Assembly (NCBI RefSeq): GCF_051710625.1 | Contig: NZ_JBPESN010000049.1 | Span: forward strand, 1-16,573 | Direction: 5' to 3' | DNA from: JBPESN01 sp051710625 | GTDB taxonomy: Bacteria > Pseudomonadota > Gammaproteobacteria > Enterobacterales > Enterobacteriaceae | DNA length: 16,573 nucleotides | Shown here: positions 7,345-15,384 of the stretch, one piece after another | Numbering within the stretch: position 1 is the first letter of the stretch | Layout: every line of letters begins with the position of its first letter | Translations under genes and position numbers: made by a program | The notes under the pieces: model-generated | Told to the model about the DNA's origin: nothing | Database searches by the model: none | Seen by the model: the letters and a program-made list of their open reading frames with translations, nothing else

Positions 7345-7404
7345 TGAACGTAGATATCATCAGCTAGAGCGGCGGTTATAAAAAGGAATGTCATCTCCTG
7401 GGGG
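7345..7404 (-). ncRNA. Fluoride riboswitch (crcB RNA motif)
   Basis: The crcB leader carries, in order on the minus strand, AGGAGATGACATTCCT, AACCGCC and GCTGATGATATCTACG. These match the conserved blocks of the fluoride riboswitch (GGNGATG...TTCC, AACCGC, GCTGATGA...CTAC). The AGGA/TCCT stem is present. The long-range pairing GACAT with ATATC has one C-A mismatch, and the hairpin before GCTGATGA is very short. The aptamer is placed directly ahead of crcB, the classic target, which strongly supports the call; whether it still binds fluoride well is open. Confidence 0.85.
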
Positions 7405-7406
7405 AA

Positions 7407-7435
7407 AGTATATCAGATTTTTTGGCGCGGGACAG
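7407..7435 (-). promoter_or_regulatory. Likely crcB promoter
   Basis: On the minus strand TATACT (7412-7407) is a good -10 box. CTGTCC (7435-7430), a poor -35, lies 17 bases upstream. Transcription would start at about 7400, exactly where the riboswitch-like sequence begins. Confidence 0.5.
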
Positions 7436-7577
7436 CAGAGAGGGCGGGATGCAACAGGCGTAACGAGTGGTAATCTGTTATACATATCGCTTGTATTGCA
7501 ACCGCATTAGCGGCACAAAGCAGGGTATATTCATTCAGCGCTGTAATTATCAGTCAGCGTAAAACCAGAAGGTGGTT

Positions 7578-7730
7578 ATGGAAGGTTTAAGCATTACCAA
7601 ATTGTTAGTCGTCGGCGCCCTGATTGTGCTGTTGTTCGGCACCAAGAAGCTGTGCTCGTTGGGCGGCGACCTGGGTGCGGCCATCAAAGGCTTCAAAAAA
7701 GCCATGAATGAGGATTCAGCGCCGGCGTAG
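7578..7730 (+). CDS. tatE: TatE/TatA-type twin-arginine translocase subunit, shortened
   Basis: TatE is a TatA paralogue: a small membrane subunit of the twin-arginine system, which exports folded proteins. It starts MEGLSITKLLVVGALIVLLFGTKKL, so the membrane helix and the FGTKKL hinge are present, followed by the amphipathic helix (GGDLGAAIKGFKKAMNED). Translation ends at an amber codon at 7728-7730 after 50 residues. The same frame then continues as QTQADDAARIADRKK to TAA at 7776-7778. That total of 66 positions matches the E. coli length (67), so CAG to TAG or a similar change has removed the polar tail. The tail is the least conserved part of the family, so function may persist. Another difference is KKLCSLGG where E. 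coli has KKLRTLGG. AAGG lies five bases before the ATG. Confidence 0.8.
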   Translation: MEGLSITKLLVVGALIVLLFGTKKLCSLGGDLGAAIKGFKKAMNEDSAPA

Positions 7731-7794
7731 CAGACCCAGGCTGACGATGCAGCGCGTATCGCCGATCGCAAAAAATAATGCATCGCGGCAAATA

Positions 7795-7822
7795 AAAACG
7801 GACACCTGACGTCCGCTTTTTT
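7795..7822. terminator. Bidirectional terminator between tatE and lipA
   Basis: AAAAACGGAC-acctgac-GTCCGCTTTTTT forms a short GC stem (CGGAC/GTCCG) flanked by A and T runs, in the space between convergent tatE and lipA. It can serve both strands: T6 on the plus strand and T5 on the minus strand. Confidence 0.7.
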
Positions 7823-7847
7823 GCCCGCACCCGCCCCCGCCAAAGGA

Positions 7848-8813
7848 TTATTTGACCTCTATCCCTTTAGCCTGCAAATCCGCGTGGTAGGATGAGCGCA
7901 CGAAAGGCCCGCAGGCGGCATGAGTGAAGCCCATCGCCAACGCTTCTTGTTTCATCTCATCAAATTTTTGCGGACTGACATAGCGCTTAACGGGCAGGTG
8001 ATGGCGGCTGGGCTGCAAATACTGGCCCAGCGTCAACATGGTGACGCCATGACGACGCAGGTCGCGCATCACATCAACGATTTCGGTGTTGGTTTCGCCC
8101 AATCCCACCATCAAACCGGATTTGGTCGGCAACTGCGGATTGGCGGCTTTGAAGTTTTCCAGCAGCTTGAGCGACCAATGATAGTCGGCGCCGGGACGTA
8201 CCTGACGATACAGGCGCGGCACGCTTTCCAAATTATGGTTAAAGACATCGGGCGGCGCCGCGTTAATGATTTCCAACGCGCGATCCATACAGCCGCGGAA
8301 GTCGGGCACCAGCGTCTCGATGCGGATGTTAGAATTTTTGGCGCGGATGGCACTGATACAGTCGGCGAAATGCTGGGCGCCGCCATCGCGCAGGTCGTCG
8401 CGATCGACAGAGGTGACCACGACGTAGCGCAGCCCCATTTCGGCGATGGTTTGCGCCAGTTTCTCCGGCTCGTTGGCATCTGGCGTGACGGGACGGCCGT
8501 GCGCGACATCGCAGAAAGGGCAACGCCGGGTGCAGATGGCTCCCAGAATCATAAAGGTGGCGGTGCCGTGGTTAAAGCATTCCGCCAAATTAGGGCAGGA
8601 GGCTTCCTCGCACACCGAGTGCAGGCCGTTTTTACGTATTGCCACCTTGATGCCCTGAATACGAGTCGAGTCAGCGGGCAATTTGATTTTCATCCAGGAT
8701 GGCTTGCGCAAAATTTCCTGACGTTCCACCGCAACGGTTTTGATGGGGATTAACGCCATTTTATCAGCGTCACGGTATTTAACGCCGCGTTCCATCTGTA
8801 TCGGTTTACTCAT
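7848..8813 (-). CDS. lipA: Lipoyl synthase LipA
   Basis: LipA is a radical SAM enzyme that inserts two sulfur atoms into octanoyl groups carried on the E2 and GcvH proteins, completing lipoate. The 321-residue length equals that of E. coli. The auxiliary iron-sulfur cluster ligands are Cys68, Cys73 and Cys79 (VCEEASCPNLAEC), and the radical SAM cluster ligands are Cys94, Cys98 and Cys101 (CTRRCPFC). The family carboxy terminus with the conserved serine motif (FVRSSYHADLQ) is present. The frame is intact, and the start agrees with the E. coli protein (MSKPI-MERGVKYRDADKMALIP) although no strong Shine-Dalgarno is visible. It follows lipB on the same strand with a gap of about 180 bases; E. coli ybeF, normally between them, is absent. 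Confidence 0.97.
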   Translation of the reverse strand: MSKPIQMERGVKYRDADKMALIPIKTVAVERQEILRKPSWMKIKLPADSTRIQGIKVAIRKNGLHSVCEEASCPNLAECFNHGTATFMILGAICTRRCPFCDVAHGRPVTPDANEPEKLAQTIAEMGLRYVVVTSVDRDDLRDGGAQHFADCISAIRAKNSNIRIETLVPDFRGCMDRALEIINAAPPDVFNHNLESVPRLYRQVRPGADYHWSLKLLENFKAANPQLPTKSGLMVGLGETNTEIVDVMRDLRRHGVTMLTLGQYLQPSRHHLPVKRYVSPQKFDEMKQEALAMGFTHAACGPFVRSSYHADLQAKGIEVK

Positions 8814-8940
8814 AATGGTGCAGGTCCAGTCCCGAAGTCGAAAGCCTGAAAAGCAGATAAATCAGCCTGTTACGTGAATTTTAAGCGAGCATCAAAAAAA
8901 ATTTAAAAATTACAACACATTGTTCGCCCCGGGTGAATGC

Positions 8941-8960
8941 AAAACGTGGCCTGAAGGCCA
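8941..8960 (-). terminator. Likely terminator after lipB
   Basis: On the minus strand TGGCC-TTCA-GGCCA is followed by CGTTTT, about 30 bases past the lipB stop. It would separate the ybeD-lipB transcript from lipA. Confidence 0.5.
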
Positions 8961-8991
8961 ATACCTACCCGCGCAGCTTGTCTGCCGCGGC

Positions 8992-9651
8992 TCAGGCGCC
9001 ATACTGCGCCGGATCCCAGCCCTGAATCTCACCAGCGGAGGCCTTCATCAGCCGCAGGCATTCTGCAAGTAATACCGGCGCGACGTAGTCGATGCCGGTG
9101 CCAGGGGCTAAATCGCTCACCTGCGTCATGCGCAGGCCGGCATAGCCGCAGGGATTGATACGCAAAAAGGGCGAGAGATCCATGGCGACGTTCAGCGCCA
9201 GGCCGTGGAATGAGCAGCCTTTGCGGATACGTAAACCGAGCGAGCAGATCTTATCGGCACCGACGTAGACGCCCGGCGCATCGGCGCGGGCATGGGCGCT
9301 AATTGAAAAGCGCGCCAGGGTGGCGACGACCGTTTGCTCCAGCAGGGTGACAAGACAGCGCACGCCCAGCCGGCGGCGACGCAGGTCCAGCAGAACATAC
9401 ATTACCTGCTGGCCCGGACCGTGGAAGGTCACCTGACCGCCGCGATCGCTTTGTACCACCGGGATAGCGCCCAGCTGCAGCAGGTGCTCGGCTTTACCGG
9501 CCTGACCTTGGGTAAAGACCTGCGGATGCTGTACCAGCCAAATTTCATCAGCGCTGGCGGCGCTACGCGCATCGGTGAAGCGGTGCATCGCCAACGAGAC
9601 CGGCTCATAGGGCTGCAGGCCAAGCTGGCGGATAACCAGGCTCTTTGACAC
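8992..9651 (-). CDS. lipB: Octanoyltransferase LipB
   Basis: LipB moves octanoyl groups from acyl carrier protein to lipoyl domains, supplying the substrate for LipA. The 219-residue product contains the substrate and catalytic motifs SDRGGQVTFHGPGQ, the catalytic Lys134 in ADKICSLGLRIRKG and Cys168 in RINPCGY. The frame is complete. The start is a GTG at 9651, supported by GGGAG a few bases upstream. ybeD ends 14 bases upstream, so the two genes are probably co-transcribed from the promoter near 10018-10047. With lipA, the whole endogenous lipoate pathway is kept in this window, in contrast to the broken genes next to it. Confidence 0.95.
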   Translation of the reverse strand: MSKSLVIRQLGLQPYEPVSLAMHRFTDARSAASADEIWLVQHPQVFTQGQAGKAEHLLQLGAIPVVQSDRGGQVTFHGPGQQVMYVLLDLRRRRLGVRCLVTLLEQTVVATLARFSISAHARADAPGVYVGADKICSLGLRIRKGCSFHGLALNVAMDLSPFLRINPCGYAGLRMTQVSDLAPGTGIDYVAPVLLAECLRLMKASAGEIQGWDPAQYGA

Positions 9652-9665
9652 GATTATCTCCCGGC

Positions 9666-9929
9666 TTACAGCACCATACGCACAATATCAATTTTACTCA
9701 GCTCTTCGTACAGCGTTTCCACCTGCTCGATGTGGGTAGCGGTAATGGTAATAGAAACGGAATGGTAGTTTCCTTTGCTGCTGGGTTTAACCTGGGGGGA
9801 ATAATCGCCAGGGGCATGGCGCTGTACAACTTCTACCGCCTGATCGACCAACTCCGGTTGAGCGATGCCCATCACCTTATAGGTAAAAGGGCAGGGGAAT
9901 TCAAGCAATTCATTGAGTTTGGTTTTCAT
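9666..9929 (-). CDS. ybeD: YbeD family protein (DUF493)
   Basis: This is an 87-residue protein of the conserved YbeD/DUF493 family, with an ACT-like ferredoxin fold and no settled function. It is nearly the E. coli sequence throughout: MKTKLNELLEFPCPF, ELVDQAVEVVQRHAPGDYSP, VKPSSKGNYHSVSITI and LYEELSKIDIVRMVL. The start is the ATG at 9927-9929, preceded by GGGAG; longer upstream frames read into the leader and are rejected. It sits between dacA and lipB in the usual order and is the first intact gene after the broken dacA. Confidence 0.95.
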   Translation of the reverse strand: MKTKLNELLEFPCPFTYKVMGIAQPELVDQAVEVVQRHAPGDYSPQVKPSSKGNYHSVSITITATHIEQVETLYEELSKIDIVRMVL

Positions 9930-9983
9930 AAGGGCTCCCGGTGACCGGCGTAAGCCTGCCGCAGTAACGACAGACAGCAGGCG

Positions 9984-10001
9984 CTCCCGCCGCGGCGGGA
10001 G
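9984..10001 (-). other. Perfect GC palindrome in the ybeD leader
   Basis: CTCCCGCCGCGGCGGGAG is a perfect 18-base palindrome about 55 bases ahead of the ybeD start. In RNA it would give a short, stable hairpin within the 5' leader. It could limit transcription or translation, or protect the message; its role is unknown. Confidence 0.5.
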
Positions 10002-10017
10002 TAGAAACAATAGGGGT

Positions 10018-10047
10018 ATTATAGGGGCGCGGATTCGCCCCTGACAA
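10018..10047 (-). promoter_or_regulatory. Sigma70-type promoter for ybeD-lipB
   Basis: On the minus strand TTGTCA (10047-10042) and a perfect TATAAT (10023-10018) are 18 bases apart. They lie about 15 bases downstream of the dacA stop and about 90 upstream of ybeD. The spacer is a 7-bp inverted repeat (AGGGGCG 10023-10029, CGCCCCT 10036-10042). The same sequence could therefore act as the dacA stem-loop or be bound by a regulator. This promoter would keep ybeD-lipB expressed independently of the dacA-rlpA transcript. Confidence 0.6.
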
Positions 10048-10059
10048 GGGATGAAGGGA

Positions 10060-11277
10060 TTAACCGAACCAATGGTGGAACATCAGCTTGATATGATCGA
10101 CCATGCGGCTGAAGAAGTTGCCTTCTTTCACTTCACTCAGCACCACCAGCGGGCGCTGTTCAACGGTTTTGCCGTCCAGCTGGAAATTGATGGTGCCGAC
10201 CCCGACCCGCTGATTTTTCGCCAGTGGCGCATGCAATTCCTGATTGTCCAGCACATAGCTGGCCTTCAAGTCCTTCATCCGGCCGCGCGGGATGGCCAGA
10301 TAGGCATCGCTGTCCACGCCCAGTTTAACGCTGTCGGTATCGCCAAACCACACCGGCTCGGCGGCGAACTCTTTGCCGGCTTTCAGCGGCGCAACGGTTT
10401 CAAAGAAGCGGAAACCCCAGGTCAGCAGCTTGCGGCTTTTGTTTTCCCGGCCTTTCATTAAATGTCCGCCGAGCACCGCGGAAATCAGCCGCATCTGGCC
10501 TTCGGTCGCCGAGGCCACCAGATTATAGCCCGCGGATTCGGTATGGCCGGTTTTGATGCCGTCGACGTTCAGATTGCTGTCTCATAACAGACCGTTACGG
10601 TTCACTGGCGAATGTTGTTGAAGGTGAATTCTTTTTCTTTATAGGTGGCGTACTCGTCTGCTACGTCGCGGTTCAGCGCTTTACCGATCATCGCCATATC
10701 ACGGGCGGAGCTGAACTGTCCGGGGGCAACCAGGCCATGCACGGTTTCAAAATGGGTGTTTTGCAGCCCAAGGGCTCCGACATAATTATTCATCAACCCT
10801 ACAAACGCGTTTTGGCTGCCGGTGACGTAGTCCGCCATTGCCACGCAGGCATTATTACCCGATTGAAGAATGATACCGCGGTTCAGCTGCGACACCGGTA
10901 CCCGGTCGCCAGGCTTCAAAAACATCAGCGAGGAGCCTTTGAAAACTGGATTACCGGTGGCCCAGGCATCTTTGTTGACCGTAACCACATTATTCGGGGT
11001 AATTTTGCCGGATTTGATCGCTTGGCCGATGACGTAACTGGTCATCATTTTGGTCAGGCTGGCGGGATCGCGGCGCGCGTCGGCGTTCATTTCCGCCAGG
11101 ACTTTACCGGAATTATAATCGATGAGGATATAGGATTCGGCGTCGATCTGCGGCACGCCCGGAATCATGGTCTTCAGATTGACATCATCGGCAAAGCTTG
11201 TGGAAACAACGCCCATCACCAAAACGGTACTTAAGGCTAACCGACTGAATATAGAGAAATGTAGTTACATTCTTCAT
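10060..11277 (-). pseudogene. dacA: D-alanyl-D-alanine carboxypeptidase PBP5 (DacA), broken
   Basis: DacA removes the terminal D-alanine from peptidoglycan pentapeptides in the periplasm. The sequence is complete in outline, with SLTKMM (Ser-x-x-Lys), SGN, GIKTGHT and the membrane-anchoring tail NFFSRMVDHIKLMFHHWFG. It carries three lesions. The natural ATG (11275-11277, MKNVTTFLY) is out of frame with the rest of the signal peptide (LALSTVLVMGVVSTSFA), with an indel near 11250-11256. A one-base loss creates TGA at 10602-10604, after KEFTFNNIRQ. In the restored frame the codon at 10582-10584 is TGA where E. coli has Trp (GLLW). Two separate ORFs remain (about 200 and 150 residues). The active enzyme needs all the motifs, which are split across the breaks, so it is very likely inactive. 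Confidence 0.92.
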
Positions 11278-11432
11278 GTCAGGACAACGGCATCCGTAGG
11301 GGTAAGTTAAAATCGTGCCACACTATACCAGATGTCAAAAAAAGCGGCATCAGGCAAAACTGCACTGCCGTGCGGCTCAGGCAAATAATTTTGTTTCAGG
11401 GGTTTACACGGGGCGTGGGCACGTTAACAAAC

Positions 11433-11464
11433 GGCCGGCGTCGCCAGGAGACGGCGCGCCGGCC
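11433..11464 (-). terminator. Strong stem-loop between rlpA and dacA
   Basis: GGCCGGCG (11433-11440) and CGCCGGCC (11457-11464) pair perfectly, extended by an inner CGCC/GGCG. On the minus strand the stem is followed by GTTTGTT, so it may end the rlpA transcript or act as an attenuator before dacA. A run of A bases lies at its other side (11465-11470). Confidence 0.5.
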
Positions 11465-11482
11465 AAAAAAACATTATGGTCG

Positions 11483-12311
11483 CTACTGCGCGGCAATAAA
11501 GGCAGACTGTTGCGCTTCGCTTTACAACCGCTGCACCAAGGCTTACGCCTGCTGACGGCTTTGAAACGGACCTAGTTGCACGCGGTATAAATTGCTGGTG
11601 GCCGCCACTCTGCCCGGCACGCTAAAGCGCTGGCTGAGAGACTCTTCTGCCAGCTGGCAGCACGCTGGGCGTCGCCGATGGCGCCCACCTGGACCATGAA
11701 GCGGCCGCTGGCGGCAGCGGGCACGGCCGCGGCGGCAGGACGAAATTCTGCTTCGCTACCACGGTGTCAACGGTGCCCTGTCCGGTTAGCGATCCGGCCG
11801 GCGCGCCCTGAATTACGTCGACCTTAACTTTGGTATTATTGGAAATATTCAGCTGGTCGGCAGCGGCGCGGGTAAGATCGATAATCCGCACCGGCGTGTA
11901 GGGGCCCGCAGTCGTTCACGCGGACCACCAATTGACGACCGTTACTCAGGTTGGTTGCGCACATAGTTGGGCAAGGGTAGCGTAGGATGCGCGGCGGCCA
12001 GCGCGTTGGCGTCGAAGGGCTCGCCGCTGGCGGTGTTATTGCCGCCGCTCTCGCTGTCGTACCAGGCGGCGATGCCCGTTTGACTGAAGTTTTGCGGGTT
12101 TTTCACGATGCTATAGCGTTTGCCGTTGACCGTGTAATCCTGCATGTTACCTGGATTTATAGGGTTCATAGCGTGGTTCCACACCGCTGATTTCCACCAC
12201 CGGCCCGGTATAGGCCTGCTGGGCCGGCGCAGACGGCTGCGTCTCTTGCTGGGTAGAACAGGCGCCGAGTAGCAACCCCATCATGCCGATAACGCATTTA
12301 AGCTTCCGCAT
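11483..12311 (-). pseudogene. rlpA: RlpA septal lytic transglycosylase lipoprotein, broken
   Basis: RlpA is an outer-membrane lipoprotein with a double-psi beta-barrel domain and a SPOR domain. In relatives it cleaves peptide-free glycan at the septum. The start (MRKLKCVIGMMGLLLGAC, Cys after LLGA) and ribosome-proximal sequence are intact, but at least five frame changes follow. They lie near 12160-12164, 11955-11960, 11900-11907, 11730-11740 and 11633-11641. TAA stops lie at 11543-11545 and 11522-11524 inside SPOR (VQLGPFQSRQQA*ALVQRL*SEAQQSAF). The motif NDRGPY reads NDCGPY. The segment between the two domains is only about 10 residues, versus about 90-100 in E. coli, suggesting an internal deletion. 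It starts nine bases after mrdB and was the last gene of that operon. It is clearly dead and more decayed than dacA. Confidence 0.9.
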
Positions 12312-12320
12312 TGCTCACCT

Positions 12321-13433
12321 CTATAAACTTTTGGACAACATTTTTCGATGAGTATGTATCGACATGACGATACCAAACCCCGCCATTAACACGATGAGCG
12401 CCGAACCGCCGTAGCTTACCAACGGTAGCGGAACGCCAACCACCGGTAAGATACCACTGACCATACCGATATTCACGAACACATAGACGAACAAAATCAA
12501 CATCAACCCGCCGGCCATTACCCGGCCGAAGGTGTTTTGCGCCCGCGCTGCGATCACCAGACCGCGGATGATTACGCCAAGATAAAGCGCCAGCAGCACC
12601 AACACACCGATAAGCCCCAGCTCCTCACCCAGCACGGCAAAAATGAAGTCGGTATGGCGTTCCGGTAAGAATTCCAGCTGCGACTGGGTGCCGTGCAACC
12701 AGCCTTTGCCTGACAGGCCGCCGGAGCCGATGGCGATTTTCGACTGAATGATATGATAGCCGGCGCCCAGGGGATCGGTTTCAGGATCGAGCAGCATTAT
12801 CACCCGATCCCGCTGATAATCATGCATTAAAAAGAACCACAGCACGGGGATAAACGCCGCCACCAGCAGCGCGGCGACGGCGATCAGTTTCCAGCTCATT
12901 CCCGACAGGAACAGCACGAACAAACCGGAGGCGGCGATAAGGATAGCGGTGCCCAGATCGGGCTGCGCCGCCACCAGCAGCGTGGGGACAAAAATCAGCA
13001 CCAGCGCGATAGCAGTATTCTTCAGCGACGGCGGGCAACTGTCGCGGTTGATAAAACGCGCGACCATCAGCGGCACGGCGATTTTGGCGATTTCCGAAGG
13101 CTGGAAGCGGATAACGCCCAGGTCCAGCCAGCGTTGCGCGCCTTTACTGATCTGGCCAAAGGCGTCCACCAGCACCAGCAGAAACACGCAGAAGATATAC
13201 AGATACGGTGCCCAGGCCTCGTACACGCGAGGCGGCACCTGCGCCATTACCAGCATCACCAGCAGACCCATCACTATCTGGGCAATTTTACGCTCCATCA
13301 TGCCGATATCCTGGCCGCTGGCGCTCCACATCACCAGGGCGCTGTACACCAGCAGCAGCGTAACGAAAAACAGCAGCATCACATCAATGTGCAGCTTATT
13401 CCACAGGGAAGTTTGTTGTGGATTATCAGTCAT
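12321..13433 (-). CDS. mrdB: RodA, rod-shape peptidoglycan glycosyltransferase
   Basis: RodA (SEDS family) polymerises lipid II into glycan strands in the elongasome with PBP2. The 370-residue length equals the E. coli protein, with about ten membrane segments. Conserved stretches include GAQRWLDLGVIRFQPSEIAKIAVP, the long periplasmic-loop motif WLHGTQSQLEFLPERHTDFIFA with its catalytic-type Asp, and PLVSYGGSALIVLMAGFGI near the end. The frame is intact. The ATG at 13433 lies six bases after the mrdA stop, indicating co-transcription and likely translational coupling with its partner. Another SEDS paralogue (FtsW) is excluded by the close match to RodA and by the gene order. Confidence 0.97.
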   Translation of the reverse strand: MTDNPQQTSLWNKLHIDVMLLFFVTLLLVYSALVMWSASGQDIGMMERKIAQIVMGLLVMLVMAQVPPRVYEAWAPYLYIFCVFLLVLVDAFGQISKGAQRWLDLGVIRFQPSEIAKIAVPLMVARFINRDSCPPSLKNTAIALVLIFVPTLLVAAQPDLGTAILIAASGLFVLFLSGMSWKLIAVAALLVAAFIPVLWFFLMHDYQRDRVIMLLDPETDPLGAGYHIIQSKIAIGSGGLSGKGWLHGTQSQLEFLPERHTDFIFAVLGEELGLIGVLVLLALYLGVIIRGLVIAARAQNTFGRVMAGGLMLILFVYVFVNIGMVSGILPVVGVPLPLVSYGGSALIVLMAGFGIVMSIHTHRKMLSKSL

Positions 13434-13439
13434 GATGGC

Positions 13440-15347
13440 TTAATCACTCTCGCTGCCGGGCGGAGCGGGCGCCGCCGCGGGTAAGTCCGTGGTGTTATCG
13501 CCCAGAAGGATATGATCCAGAATCTGGCGGGTAATCGTTCCCACTGCCGGTCCGACGCCGCCGTTTTCCAGAATGACCACCACGCCCACCGTCGGTTTAT
13601 CATAGGGAGCGAAGGCGGTCATCAGTTTATGGTCGCGCAGGCGTTCGGCGATTTTATGGGCGTTGTAGGTTTCGTTGGCCTTCAGACCATACACTTGAGC
13701 GGTACCGGATTTGGCGGCCGCCTTATAAGGCGCGTCGGCGAAACTCTTGCGCGCCGTGCCGTTTGGCCGGTTGGCGACGCCATACATACCGTCTTTGGCT
13801 ATTTCCCAGAAACCGGAGTGCGGGTCGCCGATTTGCACATGCTCCGGCTGACGGTAGGGAACCTGGCAGTCGTTTTCCCGCGTGCCGGAGAGCAGATGCG
13901 GCGTCCGCACCACGCCGTCGTTAATCAGCGTCATCAGCGCCTTGGACATCTGCAGCGGCGTGGCGGTCCAGTACCCCTGGCCAATCCCGACCGGAATGGT
14001 ATCCCCCTGGTACCAAAGTTTTTTAAAGCGCGCGACTTTCCACTCGCGGGTCGGCATTACGCCGGCGCGCTCTTCGGACAGATCGATACCGGTATACTGG
14101 CCGTAGCCAAATTTTGTCATCCATTCGGAAAGCCGGTCAATGCCCATGTCATACGCTACCTGATAGAAAAAGGTGTCCGCCGACTCCTCCAGCGCCCGGG
14201 TGACGTTCAACCGGCCGTGCCCCCAGCGTTTCCAGTCGCGGTAACGTTTTTCCGATCCGGGCAGCTGCCACCAGCCCGGATCGAACAAGGAGAAGTTTTT
14301 ATTAATGACGCCAAGCGTGAGCGCCGACACCGAAATATAGGGTTTTACGGTGGAGGCGGGCGGATAAACGCCTTGGGTGGCGCGATTGATAAGCGGACGG
14401 TTTTCATCTTCCAGCAGCGCGTGATATTTCTTGCTGGAGATGCCGTCGACAAACAGGTTGGGATCGTAGCTCGGGTTAGAGACCAGCGCGCGGATGCCGC
14501 CGTCGCGGGGATCCACCACGACCACCGCGGCGCGGCTGCCGGCCAGCAGCTTCTCGATATATTGCTGCAGGCTCAGATCCAACGTCAGGGTAATATCCTT
14601 CCCCGCCTGGGGCGGCTGCTCGTGTAGCTGACGGATCACCCGGCCGCGGTTATTAACTTCCACTTCTTCGTAACCGGTTTTACCGTGTAGCGTACTTTCA
14701 TAGTAGCGTTCGATACCCAATTTCCCGATATCGTGCGTCGCAGCATAGTTCGGCAGGATCCCTTTTTTTTTATCCAGACGTTCCACGTCGCGGTCGTTGA
14801 TTTTTGATACATAGCCTATGACGTGAGTGAGTGCCGAGCCGTAGGGATAATAGCGACGCTGGTAGCCCTTCACTTCGACGCCGGGAAAGCGGTACTGGTT
14901 GACGGCGAAACGGGCCTGCTGCACGTCGGTTAAACCGACTTTAAGCGGAAGCGATGTAAAACGGCGGGAGCGTTTACGCTCTTTTTCAAAATTGGCAATA
15001 TCATCATTGGTCAAATCGATAATCGGGCGCAGCTCGGCAATCGTCTGCGCTAAATTGTCTACCTTTTCCGGTACCAATTCCAACTGATAAATGGTGCGGT
15101 TCAGCGCCAGGGGCGTGCCGTTGCGATCGTAGATAATGCCGCGGCTCGGCGCGATAGGCACCAGCTTGATGCGGTTTTCATTGGAGCGGGTGCGATAATC
15201 CTCGAAGCGGGTAATTTGCAAATGGTACAGATTGACGATGAGGACGCTGCTCAGCAGCAATATGCCGGCGAACGCCACCAGTGCGCGGCGCACGAATAGC
15301 GCCGACTCGGCTGAATAGTCGCGAAAGGGGTTACGTTCTATTTTCAT
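13440..15347 (-). CDS. mrdA: PBP2, elongation-specific transpeptidase
   Basis: PBP2 is the class B transpeptidase that cross-links side-wall peptidoglycan during rod-shaped growth. It is an inner-membrane protein anchored by one amino-terminal helix (about residues 20-42). The 635 residues (E. coli has 633) contain a dimerisation/pedestal region and the transpeptidase motifs Ser332-Thr-Val-Lys335, SAD (389-391) and Lys546-Ser-Gly-Thr. The residue before Ser332 is Ala, where E. coli PBP2 has Gly (PPASTVK versus PPGSTVK). The frame is intact, even though the codons for LDKKKG (about residues 191-196) contain an A9 run, a slippage-prone site. The ATG at 15347 matches the E. coli start but has only a weak Shine-Dalgarno. 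It follows rlmH by 37 bases in the usual rsfS-rlmH-mrdA-mrdB-rlpA order. Confidence 0.97.
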   Translation of the reverse strand: MKIERNPFRDYSAESALFVRRALVAFAGILLLSSVLIVNLYHLQITRFEDYRTRSNENRIKLVPIAPSRGIIYDRNGTPLALNRTIYQLELVPEKVDNLAQTIAELRPIIDLTNDDIANFEKERKRSRRFTSLPLKVGLTDVQQARFAVNQYRFPGVEVKGYQRRYYPYGSALTHVIGYVSKINDRDVERLDKKKGILPNYAATHDIGKLGIERYYESTLHGKTGYEEVEVNNRGRVIRQLHEQPPQAGKDITLTLDLSLQQYIEKLLAGSRAAVVVVDPRDGGIRALVSNPSYDPNLFVDGISSKKYHALLEDENRPLINRATQGVYPPASTVKPYISVSALTLGVINKNFSLFDPGWWQLPGSEKRYRDWKRWGHGRLNVTRALEESADTFFYQVAYDMGIDRLSEWMTKFGYGQYTGIDLSEERAGVMPTREWKVARFKKLWYQGDTIPVGIGQGYWTATPLQMSKALMTLINDGVVRTPHLLSGTRENDCQVPYRQPEHVQIGDPHSGFWEIAKDGMYGVANRPNGTARKSFADAPYKAAAKSGTAQVYGLKANETYNAHKIAERLRDHKLMTAFAPYDKPTVGVVVILENGGVGPAVGTITRQILDHILLGDNTTDLPAAAPAPPGSESD

Positions 15348-15384
15348 TCAGCGGAATTAGTTCACGTTAATCATCGTCACCGCG

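Noticed and set aside
7920..8753. 277-codon open frame on the plus strand opposite lipA
   Set aside because: Antisense shadow of intact lipA; no recognisable domains.
13512..14627. Long open frame on the plus strand opposite mrdA
   Set aside because: It is the antisense shadow of an intact PBP2 gene in GC-rich sequence, with no family resemblance of its own.
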